This document shows positions 30,352 through 40,561 of a stretch of DNA of 56,623 nucleotides, piece by piece. The DNA comes from a virus, in the IMG/VR virus record IMGVR_UViG_3300009320_000019, positions 1 through 56,623 of that record; one strand, 5' to 3'. Below the pieces are notes generated by a model. That model ran no database searches. It was not told where the DNA came from and worked only from the letters and a program-made list of their open reading frames with translations. Made by a program: the position numbers and the translations under genes. Position 1 is the first letter of the stretch; each line of letters starts with the position of its first letter.

Positions 30352-30740
30352 AAGCAGAATTAGAAAAATTTAAAAGACATATTAGAAAGGCAATCCCATT
30401 CAAGTTTAAAAATGAAAAAGGAGAAGAAGATACTTTTTATTTTAAACCATTAACAATGGAACAGTTAATGACATTTACTTTATTGTCTGAAAAAGTAGAT
30501 CCAAATACGCAAATGCCAAACTGGGATAAAGAAGATTTAAAAGAACTTGCAAATGTTTTAGTTGGGGTAGTTAAAGAATCTTATCCAGATTTAGAAGATG
30601 ATATTGCAAATGATTTTGTAGCAAATCATTTTACAGAAATGATGGAAATGATACAAAAACTTATGCCTAAAAATGCAGAGATTGATACAAATAAATTAAA
30701 AGAATTTAAACAAAAGTATCAAAATGAGAATAAAGGATAA
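30348..30740 (+). CDS. tail assembly chaperone (gpG-like)
   Basis: The 130-residue protein begins MKAELEKFKRHIRKAIPFKF and continues FYFKPLTMEQLMTFTLLSEK, then helices. This matches the common fold of G-type chaperones that coat the tape measure. It overlaps the following small ORF by 17 bases and directly precedes the tape measure. The assignment rests mainly on order and composition. Confidence 0.6.
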   Translation: MKAELEKFKRHIRKAIPFKFKNEKGEEDTFYFKPLTMEQLMTFTLLSEKVDPNTQMPNWDKEDLKELANVLVGVVKESYPDLEDDIANDFVANHFTEMMEMIQKLMPKNAEIDTNKLKEFKQKYQNENKG

Positions 30741-30942
30741 AATATTCTCTAAGATAGAAAAAAAGTGGCCCAAGGGGTTAGAGATAGCATTAATACATCA
30801 TATTTTGATGTTAAAGTATGGATGGATACCTTTAGAGGAATTCTTAAAATTGCCCTCTGGGTTTGTATTTAATATGTTAAAATTGATAGAAGAGGACTCT
30901 AAGAAAGAGGAAAAAGAATATAAAAAAATTAAACGAAGATAA
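30724..30942 (+). CDS. second tail chaperone (T-like) in another frame
   Basis: The 72-residue helical protein begins MRIKDKIFSKIEKKWPKGLE. It starts inside the previous gene in a different frame and ends one base before the tape measure. In many phages this slot holds the T part of a G/GT frameshift pair. An independent ATG exists, but I see no classic slippery heptamer, so separate initiation is likelier. Confidence 0.5.
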   Translation: MRIKDKIFSKIEKKWPKGLEIALIHHILMLKYGWIPLEEFLKLPSGFVFNMLKLIEEDSKKEEKEYKKIKRR

Positions 30943-32249
30943 TGGATATTAAAAAACTTATTGTAATTATAGAAACTAAATTGAAGCAACGAGGTAAACT
31001 TAAACGGTTTGGTGTGGATGTTGATAAGGTGCGTGGTGCCTTGAAGGGAGCAGGATTAAATGCAAAAACATTTTTTACTGCCGCAGGTAAGCGTACACAA
31101 TTAGGAAAGGCAGCACAAGAGGCAGGATATAATTTAACTACTTTATCTCATAAACTGGGGGAGTTGGGTGCTAAATCTATTAAAGTAACCACTAGAGGGA
31201 TGGGCGAAATGGGCGATGTGGTTACTAAAGGTGGCCATAAGTTTAATATATTTAAAAATATAATAACTAATACAGGTGAGTCATTAGAACTTTATTCAAA
31301 AAAATTTGGGGGGGCAATGTCTAAGTTAGAGGCTTTAAGTGATGGGGATGATAGTCTTCAAGAAGTGCAAAAAAATACTAAAAGTTATGGGGAGGCTGCT
31401 ATAAAGGGTGGAAAAAAGACTAGATGGTTTAGGGGTGAAATGCTTGGTTTAATGTTTATGACTAGAGCATTATCTATGAGATTTGGTGGTTTAGTAAAAG
31501 CCCAGATGAAACTTTTCGGGGTTACAGGTATGTTATCTGCAATGTGGACCTCTGTTTTTGCACCATTAATGGCATATTTAGTTCCAATAATTGCAGATTT
31601 AATTTCATCGTTTATTGATTTACCGGGCCCTATTAAAGGAATAATTTCAGTTTTTATTGTTTTAGCGTGGGCATTTTTAAGTCTTCTTGTTATTATAACT
31701 ATGTTTAAAATAAGTGGATTAGCAGCGATAAAAGCTGCATTTCTGGAATCAATGTTACCTGCACTTGCTTGGTTGGGAGTAATTTTATTAGCAGTTGGGG
31801 CAGTATGGTTATTTTATAAAGCATTCAAGGCATTCCAAGATGGAGATATTATAAGGAGTATTATTTATGGATTAATGGGTATAGCCGCTGCATTTTTAGT
31901 AGTGGCCGCTGCCGTAGCTTTAGCAACTGGTGGTGCAAATATTATTGGTGGATTAACAGCGATAGGAATAGCTGGAGGGGCACTTTTGGTAGGGGCAGGA
32001 GTGCTAGGGGCAATGAAGATGGGGGGGAAAAAAGATGATTTTATTTGGCGAAGCGGTCAAGGTGCAGTAAGTATTAGTCCAGATGATGATATAATTGGAA
32101 CTAAAGAAGGACTTGGTGGAGCAGGTGGAACTATTAATTTAAATGTAGATCTCCATGGTGGTGCTTTTATGGATGAAAGTAGTATAGATTTATTAGCAGA
32201 AAAAATCAAAGGTCATTTAATTGGTGATCTAAGGAGGTTAGGATTATGA
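30942..32249 (+). CDS. tape measure protein, short
   Basis: The 435-residue protein is mostly helical with hydrophobic segments around residues 190-345 (for example FAPLMAYLVPIIADLISSFI and ILLAVGAVWLFYKAF) and Gly/Ala-rich membrane-like helices. It ends with a strand-forming tail (GGTINLNVDLHGGAFMDESS). Such a protein sets tail length and may cross the host membrane during DNA entry. At about 0.15 nm per residue the tail would be about 65 nm, a rough inference. Confidence 0.8.
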   Translation: MDIKKLIVIIETKLKQRGKLKRFGVDVDKVRGALKGAGLNAKTFFTAAGKRTQLGKAAQEAGYNLTTLSHKLGELGAKSIKVTTRGMGEMGDVVTKGGHKFNIFKNIITNTGESLELYSKKFGGAMSKLEALSDGDDSLQEVQKNTKSYGEAAIKGGKKTRWFRGEMLGLMFMTRALSMRFGGLVKAQMKLFGVTGMLSAMWTSVFAPLMAYLVPIIADLISSFIDLPGPIKGIISVFIVLAWAFLSLLVIITMFKISGLAAIKAAFLESMLPALAWLGVILLAVGAVWLFYKAFKAFQDGDIIRSIIYGLMGIAAAFLVVAAAVALATGGANIIGGLTAIGIAGGALLVGAGVLGAMKMGGKKDDFIWRSGQGAVSISPDDDIIGTKEGLGGAGGTINLNVDLHGGAFMDESSIDLLAEKIKGHLIGDLRRLGL

Positions 32250-32713
32250 CAATAGTAGTTTTAAATAATGATTATTATTATGTAAGAGTTTGGACAAAAG
32301 ATGTAAAAGAAATATTAAAAAATAGTGTTCCAACTAAGTATGATAATCCAATAGTGTCTGGTGGTGGAGCTGAAGACCCTACAGAGCCAGATAAAAAAAT
32401 TATGGATATGAAATCTTTTACTTGGACCTATACAATAATCGGCAAAATAGATATAGATTCAAAATGGGTAAATAATACAACTTCTGGAAGTTCACTTTCT
32501 GATGCAAAAGAAGTAAAGGATAATTTAAAAAAAATAGCTTACACAGGTGGGGTAGTAAATCTTTATTATGAGATGACTGAAGTTACAGGAATAATAACTG
32601 ATTTACAAATAGCCGAAATATCTAGAGATAGTTCTGGCCCAGCATTGAATGATTACCCAACAGAATATGATGTTAAAATAGTATTTATGAAAGCAAGTAA
32701 TATGAATGATTAG
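32246..32713 (+). CDS. distal tail/baseplate protein
   Basis: The 155-residue protein is strand-rich (NNDYYYVRVWTKDVKEILKN, SFTWTYTIIGKIDIDSKWVN) with a helix (SLSDAKEVKDNLKKIA). It lies immediately after the tape measure and overlaps it by four bases. The position and pattern of DNA-distal tail proteins fit. Family unproven. Confidence 0.55.
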   Translation: MTIVVLNNDYYYVRVWTKDVKEILKNSVPTKYDNPIVSGGGAEDPTEPDKKIMDMKSFTWTYTIIGKIDIDSKWVNNTTSGSSLSDAKEVKDNLKKIAYTGGVVNLYYEMTEVTGIITDLQIAEISRDSSGPALNDYPTEYDVKIVFMKASNMND

Positions 32714-32718
32714 AAAAA

Positions 32719-35511
32719 ATGACATTAGGAACAGATGGGAAATATAAATTTTATATTGTAAAGAGAGATGATGAGCCTGCAGAAGATGAAAATGTCTTTG
32801 AGGATTATACTACTCATGTTCTTAGTTGGAATTTCGATATTGGTTTAAATAAATTAACTAATTTTTCTTCTATTTTTATAGATATAGATTATGGGGATGA
32901 ATATTTAAGTGAAGGTAATTTTATTTATGGATTTTCTGGAACTAATTTAATTGAAAAAATAGAAATAACTTCTGTAGATTTTCATACTTATAGAAGATAT
33001 AAAGTAACTGGAGTTAGGTCTACTGGTGTAATAGAAAGTAACAAAATGGACTTACAAAGTTCAATTACTCCATCTAGAACTTATAAAAATGAAAATCCCT
33101 CAACTATTTTTGAAAATTCTAGTTGTGGTATTTTATATAGTGATGCTGGGAATAAGATAATTGAGGGGGATTTATCTGATTTGTCAAATTTAGACCATAA
33201 TATAAAAATAGATAAAGATATAAGAATTCGAGCAATAACTCACGCAACACAAGTAATGGGGGCAGAATGGACTCTTTCTCAATATAGTACAGGCGGGGAT
33301 ATTTGTGTAGATTGTATTTGTATAGCAGATAGAATTGGAAGTTCTTCTTCACAACACACTTTTTATTTCGCAGGGGATAATATGAATATTTATCCTTCAA
33401 CTTCTAAAAAAGATTCTACTTTAATGGGAAATCATGTTATGATAAGTGGGTCAGGACTTGGAGGAAACGAAATAAAATCAGAAATGCATAATTCTTCTTG
33501 TGATATTACATACACTGATGGGTGTTTTGATACTTGGTTAGACGAAGATATAACTGCAGAATTATATAAAATAAGTATAAATGCTTCTGTAGGTACGTGG
33601 GAGGCAGGAGATACTCTTTATGGTTCAACTACTAAACTAAAAGCAACTATAGCTAAGGTATATGATGGATCTACTTTTGGTATAGCATCTCCTTGTTCAC
33701 AAACATATACGGCAACTAAAATTTTTGGACCAGAATATGTTTATAATTTAACAAAAGATAGTAGTACTTATTATACTATAACTGGGTTTGCAGCGCCTTG
33801 TTTTAAAACAAAGGGGGGCAATTCTGAAATTGCCAGACCTTATACATGTATTAAATTAGGTACTGAATGTATAATTGGTTGTTTTGATGGAGATTGTTTT
33901 GTTCCTCAAGTAAATTGTGGGTTTAATGGAACAGTTACTTCTGGTGCTACAAATATTTTGTGTGATCAATTAGGTAATTTTATTACTAATAAAGGGATAA
34001 AGGTATATGAAGCAGGAGTTACCACAGCATTAGTTACTAATATGGATACATCTGCAACTGCCCATATTTTGGATGTAATTTGTGAATCTAAATTGACATT
34101 AGATGCAAATATTTTTCCATCTGCTGGAGATGAATATTGTATTTGGCAAGAATTTTTAGGAAGGCCTGCAAATGAGGCCACAACTCATAAAAAAGGGGAA
34201 GATATTTCTTATATTGAAGATGTTTGGTATGAAATGGCTAATTGGTCTGGAAATCATGATGGTTCTACTTATTCTGGCCCACAATATCTTTGTATTAATA
34301 CTGATTCTACTTCTGGATTTGGTGAGGGAGATACCAATGAAAAATATTCTATTTATGTGGGTTCAGAAGAAATAGGTTATTGTGATAGATTAAGTAGTGG
34401 ATTTGTGATATGTAATAGAAATTTTGATGAAGCTTATGCACATGGAGATTGTATTAGAATTTCTCAAGCGAATTGTAATTCAACTTCTGCTTTTAGACCT
34501 GCTAATCCACAACCAGGGTCTTGTATTGCTACTTATGGAGTTAAAGCAGTTTCAGTTAGTGATAATTTTGCACAAAATAGAGATTCTTTAGATAAAAAAG
34601 CCCAAGCATTGATAGGTGCAAGAGGTGGAGATTATTTTAAAGTTAGTGAAGTTAAAGTTGATTGCCCTTTTGATTTTTGGGATGATGTTAATTTAGGGGA
34701 TGCTGTTTGTGTATGCTGTGGCGCGAGTTTACAAACTCCTGAAGAATGTTATAGGGTAACTGGATTTAAATATTCTTTTGATACTAGAAGCCCGCCATAT
34801 TTAAAAGTTTATTTAAATGATAAAGATACCAGAACTTGGCCTGCAGGCTCTAATGATTTTGTTGATGACTATACTGAACAAACAAGCAAAGAAAGAAACC
34901 AGCCATTAAAAAATGTGGAAGACGAAAGAGTTTTAGATTCTTTAAAAGAATTTTCGGTGGGTGGAAAAGAAATAACGGGAGTTAAAGATCCAGTAAGTCC
35001 AGATTCTGCAGTTACTAAACAATGGGTAGAATCAAATTTTACCTCTAGTGGGGGGGGTTCTGGAACAAATCTATGGGGAAATGGTGATGATCCTTATATT
35101 TATCCTTTAAATTCATGTGCAATTTGTATAAGTAATTGCATTGTTCCTGCAGTAGATGGGAGTTATAGCCTTGGTGGTACTGGCCTTTGGTGGGGTTCTA
35201 TTTCTGGACAAAAAATGGAATCCAATTATAGTTGGGTAGGAACAACTGGGGGAACAGAAACAGGAACAATTTATGCTCAAAAATATTGTGTAAATAGTCA
35301 ATATGCATTACCCAATACAGATGGCACAGAAGGACAAATAATGTGTACAGATGGGGCTGGAAATGTAACTTGGGTAAGTGAAGCAGGGGGATTATGGGAA
35401 AGCCCAGGGGGGAGTGTAATTTGTCCTATTGGAAGCGAAATTTATGTGTGTGCATATTCAGTAGAAATATCTGATTGTTTTAAATTACCAGTAGGAAATG
35501 ATATGTATTAG
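32719..35511 (+). CDS. tail tip / baseplate hub with Cys-rich domains
   Basis: The 930-residue protein begins with a hub-like domain (SWNFDIGLNKLTNFSSIFID, then GFSGTNLIEKIEITSVDF) that resembles baseplate wedge or gp27-like proteins. Middle domains hold about 35 Cys (for example DICVDCICIADR, LGDAVCVCCGASLQ). Residues near 400-470 match a repeat also seen in the protein at 43183. The C-terminal part (DDPYIYPLNSCAICISNCIV) has the D-P-Y-I-x-P-x-N-S motif of the fibre at 21016. It follows the tape measure, as tip proteins do. Confidence 0.65.
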   Translation: MTLGTDGKYKFYIVKRDDEPAEDENVFEDYTTHVLSWNFDIGLNKLTNFSSIFIDIDYGDEYLSEGNFIYGFSGTNLIEKIEITSVDFHTYRRYKVTGVRSTGVIESNKMDLQSSITPSRTYKNENPSTIFENSSCGILYSDAGNKIIEGDLSDLSNLDHNIKIDKDIRIRAITHATQVMGAEWTLSQYSTGGDICVDCICIADRIGSSSSQHTFYFAGDNMNIYPSTSKKDSTLMGNHVMISGSGLGGNEIKSEMHNSSCDITYTDGCFDTWLDEDITAELYKISINASVGTWEAGDTLYGSTTKLKATIAKVYDGSTFGIASPCSQTYTATKIFGPEYVYNLTKDSSTYYTITGFAAPCFKTKGGNSEIARPYTCIKLGTECIIGCFDGDCFVPQVNCGFNGTVTSGATNILCDQLGNFITNKGIKVYEAGVTTALVTNMDTSATAHILDVICESKLTLDANIFPSAGDEYCIWQEFLGRPANEATTHKKGEDISYIEDVWYEMANWSGNHDGSTYSGPQYLCINTDSTSGFGEGDTNEKYSIYVGSEEIGYCDRLSSGFVICNRNFDEAYAHGDCIRISQANCNSTSAFRPANPQPGSCIATYGVKAVSVSDNFAQNRDSLDKKAQALIGARGGDYFKVSEVKVDCPFDFWDDVNLGDAVCVCCGASLQTPEECYRVTGFKYSFDTRSPPYLKVYLNDKDTRTWPAGSNDFVDDYTEQTSKERNQPLKNVEDERVLDSLKEFSVGGKEITGVKDPVSPDSAVTKQWVESNFTSSGGGSGTNLWGNGDDPYIYPLNSCAICISNCIVPAVDGSYSLGGTGLWWGSISGQKMESNYSWVGTTGGTETGTIYAQKYCVNSQYALPNTDGTEGQIMCTDGAGNVTWVSEAGGLWESPGGSVICPIGSEIYVCAYSVEISDCFKLPVGNDMY

Positions 35512-35525
35512 AGGAATAGAAAAAA

Positions 35526-38500
35526 ATGCCGACACAAAGTAGAACTTCGGAAAATACTCAATCAGATCAATCCCCTACAATAAACGGATGGTCCTGGTCA
35601 TCTAATTCTAATTATTTTCTAGCATCTCAAAGTTGGGATGGTGATACTTCTTATGTAGAAAGTGGATATGTAAGAATTTGGGATTGGGGATTTAATATCC
35701 CGGAGGGGGTAAGGATAGATGATATTTTTATAAATAATAATGTAATGGGACATTGTAGCCCTTTTGATCCTTTGAATCCTTATGGAGATACTGAACTTTG
35801 TGATTATAGGATAAGATTATATTTTAAAGGTGATGGTTGTTCTAGTTATACTTATATTGGGGGTACTTATATAGAATATCCTTCAAACACAAATAGAACT
35901 TGGATGAGAAATTGGGGGGATTATTGTACCATTGATGAAATAAATTGTGAATGTTGGGGAATAGCAATTAGTGTTGAAGGAAAATTGACTGATTCTTCAC
36001 ATGCTAATCATGTTTATTTTTGTAGATCATCAAAGTTAAAAGTGAATGTAGTTTATACGGAAACTGGCGTAGAAACTTGGGATTTACATGATTTTAATTC
36101 TAATGGACACAGTATTTGTAGTGGAGTTTGTGAAATTATTGCAGATGATATAGATGCTAAAGGAATTGTTTGGTGTGAATATCCAGACGTTCCTTATCGT
36201 AGTTCTTATATGGGCAGAGATTGTGATACAACTGGAAATCAAGGTAATCAAGAATATGGGGCCACAAATTTGTCTTGTGATAATGATTTTTATGGGGAAT
36301 TGGATGTCACAAAATGTTACAGAATCAGGGCATTTATATGTGATTCTGGAAATGATACTTGGTATGGTACTCTTAGGGATGCGTGGACTTGTGGTCCAAG
36401 GGCAGATACTGTAGATTTATATGCCCCTACAACAAGTTCTTTATGGTCAGGTGTTTGTAATGTTGATGAAGGGTCCCCTAGCACAATAGATAAAAGGGGA
36501 GTAGTATTATGTAGAAATGATGGTTCTGATCCCCCTACACCAAATTGTTACGAATGGAAAGTTGAAGAAAGTACCACATCTACTTCTGATTGGGAGACAG
36601 AAATTACTGGACTGCCTGCAGGTACCGAATTTCAAGTAAGGGGGTATGTATGTAGGAGTGGATATCAGTATGGCTTTGGGGATGTTCAAATTGGTTCAAC
36701 TACTTCTACTGCAATAAGTATTACTACTTGTGAACCTGATCAAGCATATTATACTTATTTTAGGGGTGGTGGAAAAGATATTACTGGAACAATCACAAGG
36801 AAAGGATTTTATGTTGCAGATTATGATAAGGATCCAATAAATTATCCAATTGGGTGTGTATACGTGGATACTAGTGACATTAGTAATTTTCATTATTATT
36901 TTACACAAGTACATGGAAATATAGTTCCGGGTGGCCATTATAATGTCCGGGCATTTGCTTGTAATTATGGTATTTCTGTAGGTTGGGGGGCAATAGAGGA
37001 TGTTACCCTTTCTGAAATAACTGCAGAAACCTGTGATGCTACAAATATTGGGGAGACAACAGTAACTGTGGGAGTTAGAGATATTACAACAGCTTGTGGG
37101 GCAATAGATAAAAAAGGAGTAGTATTTTGTTTGTATCCTTTTACCCCATCGTTAACTAACAATATTAAACATGAATATGAAGATACTTCAAGTACTGCAA
37201 ATAAATCTTGGAATTCAACAGGATTAGGATTTGCAACTCAATATAATATTAGGGCGTATGCTTGTATGTCTGGTGGAGATCATGATATAGATTATGGAGA
37301 TACTTGTACTTTTACAACTAATCCTCTGCCTTTTGAGGTTACAACTAGAATTCCAGATCAAAGATGGTTTACTAGTATAAGGGGGGGTGGGATTGATATT
37401 AGTGGAGGAGGTTCTTCTACTTTAGATGAAAAAGGAGTTTTATTTAAAGAAGGAGAAACAACTCCTACATATACAGATTATGATTTTAGGAATTGTATAG
37501 AAGATGGAGATTTAACAGATTATCATATTACTACTGCATTTCTAAGCCCAGAAACTGTGTATTCTATTAGGGCATATATTTGTGACAATAGTATAGTAGC
37601 ATATGGGAATACAGGATTATATATTTCAGGAGGGATCTGTGCAGATACTGTTGATCCTTTTTCTGTTGAAATGACTAAAGCATGTGCAGGTGTTGAAAAT
37701 ATTGGAACAAATGTATATCTTCCTGATAGTGCTATTAGTGATAAAGGAGTTTTATTGTGTTTAAATGACGGTTCGAATGCGCCAACTTTAGAACCTGGTG
37801 GATATGCAGATATAGAACATCATGCTACAAATAATAGGGATGATGAATGTTGGCAATTTACAGGTTTAACTCCAGAAACTTCATATCAAGTTAGATCTTA
37901 TGTTTGTAAAGATGGTATAATGATAGATTATGGAGATACTTGTACTTTTACAACTCTTGCAGCTACATTTACTATATATACTGGATGGGGAATGTGTAGA
38001 AATGTAGGGGGTAATTTTGAAAAATATCAGGTATGTGGACATGGTTCTTATCCACCCCTTTGTAATGCTTCAAATAATTGGGGACAATATACTGGTGCGG
38101 ATACAGATTATGGAATTTATATTTCAGATGATGCTTTTACTTTGACTTCTGCATTTCAGGCAGGGCACGAAGCTGTAATGACAATGATTCATTATGAGGG
38201 GTGGGAAGGCTGGCATGCAAATATTCAATGGTGCAACCCAGACGGAGATTTAATTCAAGAAAAAACAATAGAAACTATATCTGATGATACTTGGGAATTT
38301 GATTATTTAGGTATTTATCCAGGCAAAATTGATATGAACGGAACATATACTATAAACGCATTTGCAATACAAGCAGGATGTACCCCATCTATGGGGACTA
38401 AGACTTTTACTGTTTCAAATGTTCCTACTATTACTCAGTTGACTTCTGATAAACGAGGGTATATATGGGTTACTGGAGATTATTTAGCTTTTGTGGATGC

Positions 38501-38834
38501 AAATTGTGTAGTCCATTGTATTTGTGGGGGTAATCAAGGAGGTTATATAGACACATCTAAAGCAGGGACTATTTGGGTAGAAGAATCTGAGGGTTATTTA
38601 AGTTGTTCATTACAATATATTACTGAATCTGGGTATCATTATAAAACATTAAATGGAGATTGTAATGGGTGGGAAGGATGGAATAACATGCCAGAATGGA
38701 CATATTCTGATTGTAAGGGATTTACATGGGTTGAAACAGAATGTAATAAACATAATTTATTTTTTATAAATAGTCAAGGTAAAAAATTTAGATTATCAAA
38801 TGGTGCGGGGCCATTAGGTTCAGATGAATATTAA
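35526..38834 (+). CDS. giant tail fibre with six FN3-like repeats
   Basis: The 1102-residue protein starts with a lectin- or jelly-roll-like domain (about residues 1-180). Six repeat domains of about 100 residues follow, each ending in V/I-R-[AGS]-[YF]-x-C (RIRAFICDSG, QVRGYVCRSG, NVRAFACNYG, NIRAYACMSG, SIRAYICDNS, QVRSYVCKDG). The C-terminal 280 residues are Trp-rich and hold several Cys-containing turns. By my count there are about 47 Cys. The same domain type is used three times in the fibre at 23157. This is probably the main attachment organelle. Confidence 0.7.
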   Translation: MPTQSRTSENTQSDQSPTINGWSWSSNSNYFLASQSWDGDTSYVESGYVRIWDWGFNIPEGVRIDDIFINNNVMGHCSPFDPLNPYGDTELCDYRIRLYFKGDGCSSYTYIGGTYIEYPSNTNRTWMRNWGDYCTIDEINCECWGIAISVEGKLTDSSHANHVYFCRSSKLKVNVVYTETGVETWDLHDFNSNGHSICSGVCEIIADDIDAKGIVWCEYPDVPYRSSYMGRDCDTTGNQGNQEYGATNLSCDNDFYGELDVTKCYRIRAFICDSGNDTWYGTLRDAWTCGPRADTVDLYAPTTSSLWSGVCNVDEGSPSTIDKRGVVLCRNDGSDPPTPNCYEWKVEESTTSTSDWETEITGLPAGTEFQVRGYVCRSGYQYGFGDVQIGSTTSTAISITTCEPDQAYYTYFRGGGKDITGTITRKGFYVADYDKDPINYPIGCVYVDTSDISNFHYYFTQVHGNIVPGGHYNVRAFACNYGISVGWGAIEDVTLSEITAETCDATNIGETTVTVGVRDITTACGAIDKKGVVFCLYPFTPSLTNNIKHEYEDTSSTANKSWNSTGLGFATQYNIRAYACMSGGDHDIDYGDTCTFTTNPLPFEVTTRIPDQRWFTSIRGGGIDISGGGSSTLDEKGVLFKEGETTPTYTDYDFRNCIEDGDLTDYHITTAFLSPETVYSIRAYICDNSIVAYGNTGLYISGGICADTVDPFSVEMTKACAGVENIGTNVYLPDSAISDKGVLLCLNDGSNAPTLEPGGYADIEHHATNNRDDECWQFTGLTPETSYQVRSYVCKDGIMIDYGDTCTFTTLAATFTIYTGWGMCRNVGGNFEKYQVCGHGSYPPLCNASNNWGQYTGADTDYGIYISDDAFTLTSAFQAGHEAVMTMIHYEGWEGWHANIQWCNPDGDLIQEKTIETISDDTWEFDYLGIYPGKIDMNGTYTINAFAIQAGCTPSMGTKTFTVSNVPTITQLTSDKRGYIWVTGDYLAFVDANCVVHCICGGNQGGYIDTSKAGTIWVEESEGYLSCSLQYITESGYHYKTLNGDCNGWEGWNNMPEWTYSDCKGFTWVETECNKHNLFFINSQGKKFRLSNGAGPLGSDEY

Positions 38835-39201
38835 AATAAATTCGGTTATTTATATCCGAAATCCGGAAATTGAAAGAATAAAGGCTATAGAAAGACATTT
38901 ATATGTTTTAAGGAAAGAGGCTAAGGAATTTTATAAAAATGGGAATCAAGAAACTGCTTTAAAATTTTTAAAATATATTTATAAAAATGTTAAGGAAAGT
39001 ATAATAGATAATGCTTTTAAAAATGATGTGTTAAGAAATCAAATGTTTGAAGGAACTGATAATTTTCCTAGAATTCCAGTTAAAAAAGATAATTCTATAA
39101 AATCTAAAATTTATTTAAAAGATTATTATGAGGAATTCGAATTTAAATTTCCTGATGGGAGAATCGAAAAAATGAAGAGGGCATATATAGCAGATGAATA
39201 G
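38824..39201 (+). CDS. hypothetical 125-residue protein
   Basis: It overlaps the end of the giant fibre and begins MNIKINSVIYIRNPEIERIK. A helical middle (FYKNGNQETALKFLKYIYKN) suggests a TPR-like or chaperone helix pair, and a basic tail follows. A fibre-assembly role is plausible by position, but no family is recognised. Confidence 0.55.
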   Translation: MNIKINSVIYIRNPEIERIKAIERHLYVLRKEAKEFYKNGNQETALKFLKYIYKNVKESIIDNAFKNDVLRNQMFEGTDNFPRIPVKKDNSIKSKIYLKDYYEEFEFKFPDGRIEKMKRAYIADE

Positions 39202-39223
39202 AAAAGTTTAATAACTATCCTAA

Positions 39224-39233
39224 CTTATAAATA
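39224..39233 (+). promoter_or_regulatory. TATA box for glycosyltransferase gene
   Basis: CTTATAAATA is centred 27 bases before the ATG at 39255, which implies a leaderless transcript. Confidence 0.55.
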
Positions 39234-39254
39234 TTAAAACAGGTGAAACCTAAT

Positions 39255-40286
39255 ATGGAAAAGAAACAACAAGAAATAAAACAAAAAGAACCTAAAAAAT
39301 ATGCTTTGATTATCAACGGAGGCATAGGAAAAGAATTAGCTGCCACTAGTTTAGTAAGGTGGTTAAAAGAAAAAGAGCCAGATAGTACAATTTATACTAT
39401 TTCTGGATACCCAGATGTATTTCTAAATAATCCTTCAGTTAAAAGGAATTTACATTTTAATACACCCTATCTTGAAGATGATTATATTAATGATGCAGAT
39501 ATTAGATCTGGAGAACCTTATCAGTTTGAAGAATATAGATTAAATGAAAAACATTTAAATGAATTATGGCCACAATCATATAGATTTTCTTTAACTGAAT
39601 ATAATAAAAATATTTATCCAGAAATTTGTGTTACAAAAAGAGAAGAAAGAAATGTAGAAAATGCAATTAATGCAATAAAAACAGGACCTAATATTCCTAA
39701 AGACTTAAATTTTGATAATATAATAATGGTACAATTTGAAGGTGGTCCAATTATGGATCCTAGAACCCATCAACCAATTAAACATGAATCTCAAAGGAAT
39801 TTAAAAAAAGAAGTAGCTGAAGTGATTATTAGAGAAATAAATAAAGCAGGGTATATTCCATTTTTATATAAACAAGGACAACAATATAGCACCCAAAAAA
39901 CAATCACTCCACAATGGCCATTAAGACTTTGGATGGTATTTGCTAAAAGAGTTAAAGCATATATTGGGATTGATAGTTCTGGAATGCATATAGCAGCATC
40001 TTGGAAAAAGCCAGGGTTAGTATTTTGGCAACAAACTCATTATAAAAATTTAGGATATCCTTGTATGAAACATTTATGGCTAGAAGGCGAATTACCTATG
40101 TCTAACAGACCAAGAGTTGGATATATGGATTCAGTTCCAGGAGGAGTATGGGAAGATCCTCACGACGATGAATGTAGAAATTGGGATGTAGATGATATAA
40201 TGAAAACTGTTAGAGAATTTTTAAAAGACCTAAAAGCAGGAAATCCTCCAACTGGCCCAGAGAAACATAAACAAAAAAGTAACTAA
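39255..40286 (+). CDS. GT-B glycosyltransferase, family 9-like
   Basis: The 343-residue protein has YALIINGGIGKELAATSLVR near the N-terminus, a glycine loop of GT9 type, and VKAYIGIDSSGMHIAASWKK near residue 240, the D-S-S-G-x-H-I-A-A site for nucleotide sugar. This is the near-normal GT9 length, unlike the two short copies at 7180-8618. An HPDDDEC-like acidic loop lies near the end. I chose the ATG at the predicted transcript start; a GTG four codons upstream is the alternative. Target glycan unknown. Confidence 0.7.
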   Translation: MEKKQQEIKQKEPKKYALIINGGIGKELAATSLVRWLKEKEPDSTIYTISGYPDVFLNNPSVKRNLHFNTPYLEDDYINDADIRSGEPYQFEEYRLNEKHLNELWPQSYRFSLTEYNKNIYPEICVTKREERNVENAINAIKTGPNIPKDLNFDNIIMVQFEGGPIMDPRTHQPIKHESQRNLKKEVAEVIIREINKAGYIPFLYKQGQQYSTQKTITPQWPLRLWMVFAKRVKAYIGIDSSGMHIAASWKKPGLVFWQQTHYKNLGYPCMKHLWLEGELPMSNRPRVGYMDSVPGGVWEDPHDDECRNWDVDDIMKTVREFLKDLKAGNPPTGPEKHKQKSN

Positions 40287-40290
40287 ATGC

Positions 40291-40305
40291 TTATAAATTT
40301 GAAAA
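40291..40305 (+). promoter_or_regulatory. variant late promoter
   Basis: TTATAAATTTGAAAA differs from the virion promoter element at two positions. It lies 32 bases before the next start codon, with AGAGGT between. Confidence 0.5.
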
Positions 40306-40326
40306 ATTATAAGAGGTATAAAGAAA

Positions 40327-40551
40327 ATGGTAATTAAATCTAAAAAAAGAACAGTACATCTAGGGGGTGTTGATTTAGAACATTCCTATGATTATATAGA
40401 ACAGCAAAAGACTTATGAGTTAAAAGCTGGGGAAGTGATTGTATTAAATGTTAAGGGAGAAAATGATACCCTTATGCAATACACAGTTCCAGAAGGAAAA
40501 ACTGCTAAACTAAGAGTTCAAATTTTAGGCGCAGAAGAAGACACAAAATAG
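40327..40551 (+). CDS. hypothetical 74-residue beta protein
   Basis: The protein MVIKSKKRTVHLGGVDLEHS and onward has alternating strands (YELKAGEVIVLNVKGENDTL, AKLRVQILG). Its compact beta-barrel appearance suggests a small virion or decoration protein. It has its own promoter. No family is recognised. Confidence 0.55.
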   Translation: MVIKSKKRTVHLGGVDLEHSYDYIEQQKTYELKAGEVIVLNVKGENDTLMQYTVPEGKTAKLRVQILGAEEDTK

Positions 40552-40561
40552 GAGGAATAAA

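Noticed and set aside
30700-30745. Programmed frameshift between the two tail chaperones
   Set aside because: The frames overlap, but I found no slippery heptamer in the overlap and the second ORF has its own ATG. Separate initiation is simpler.
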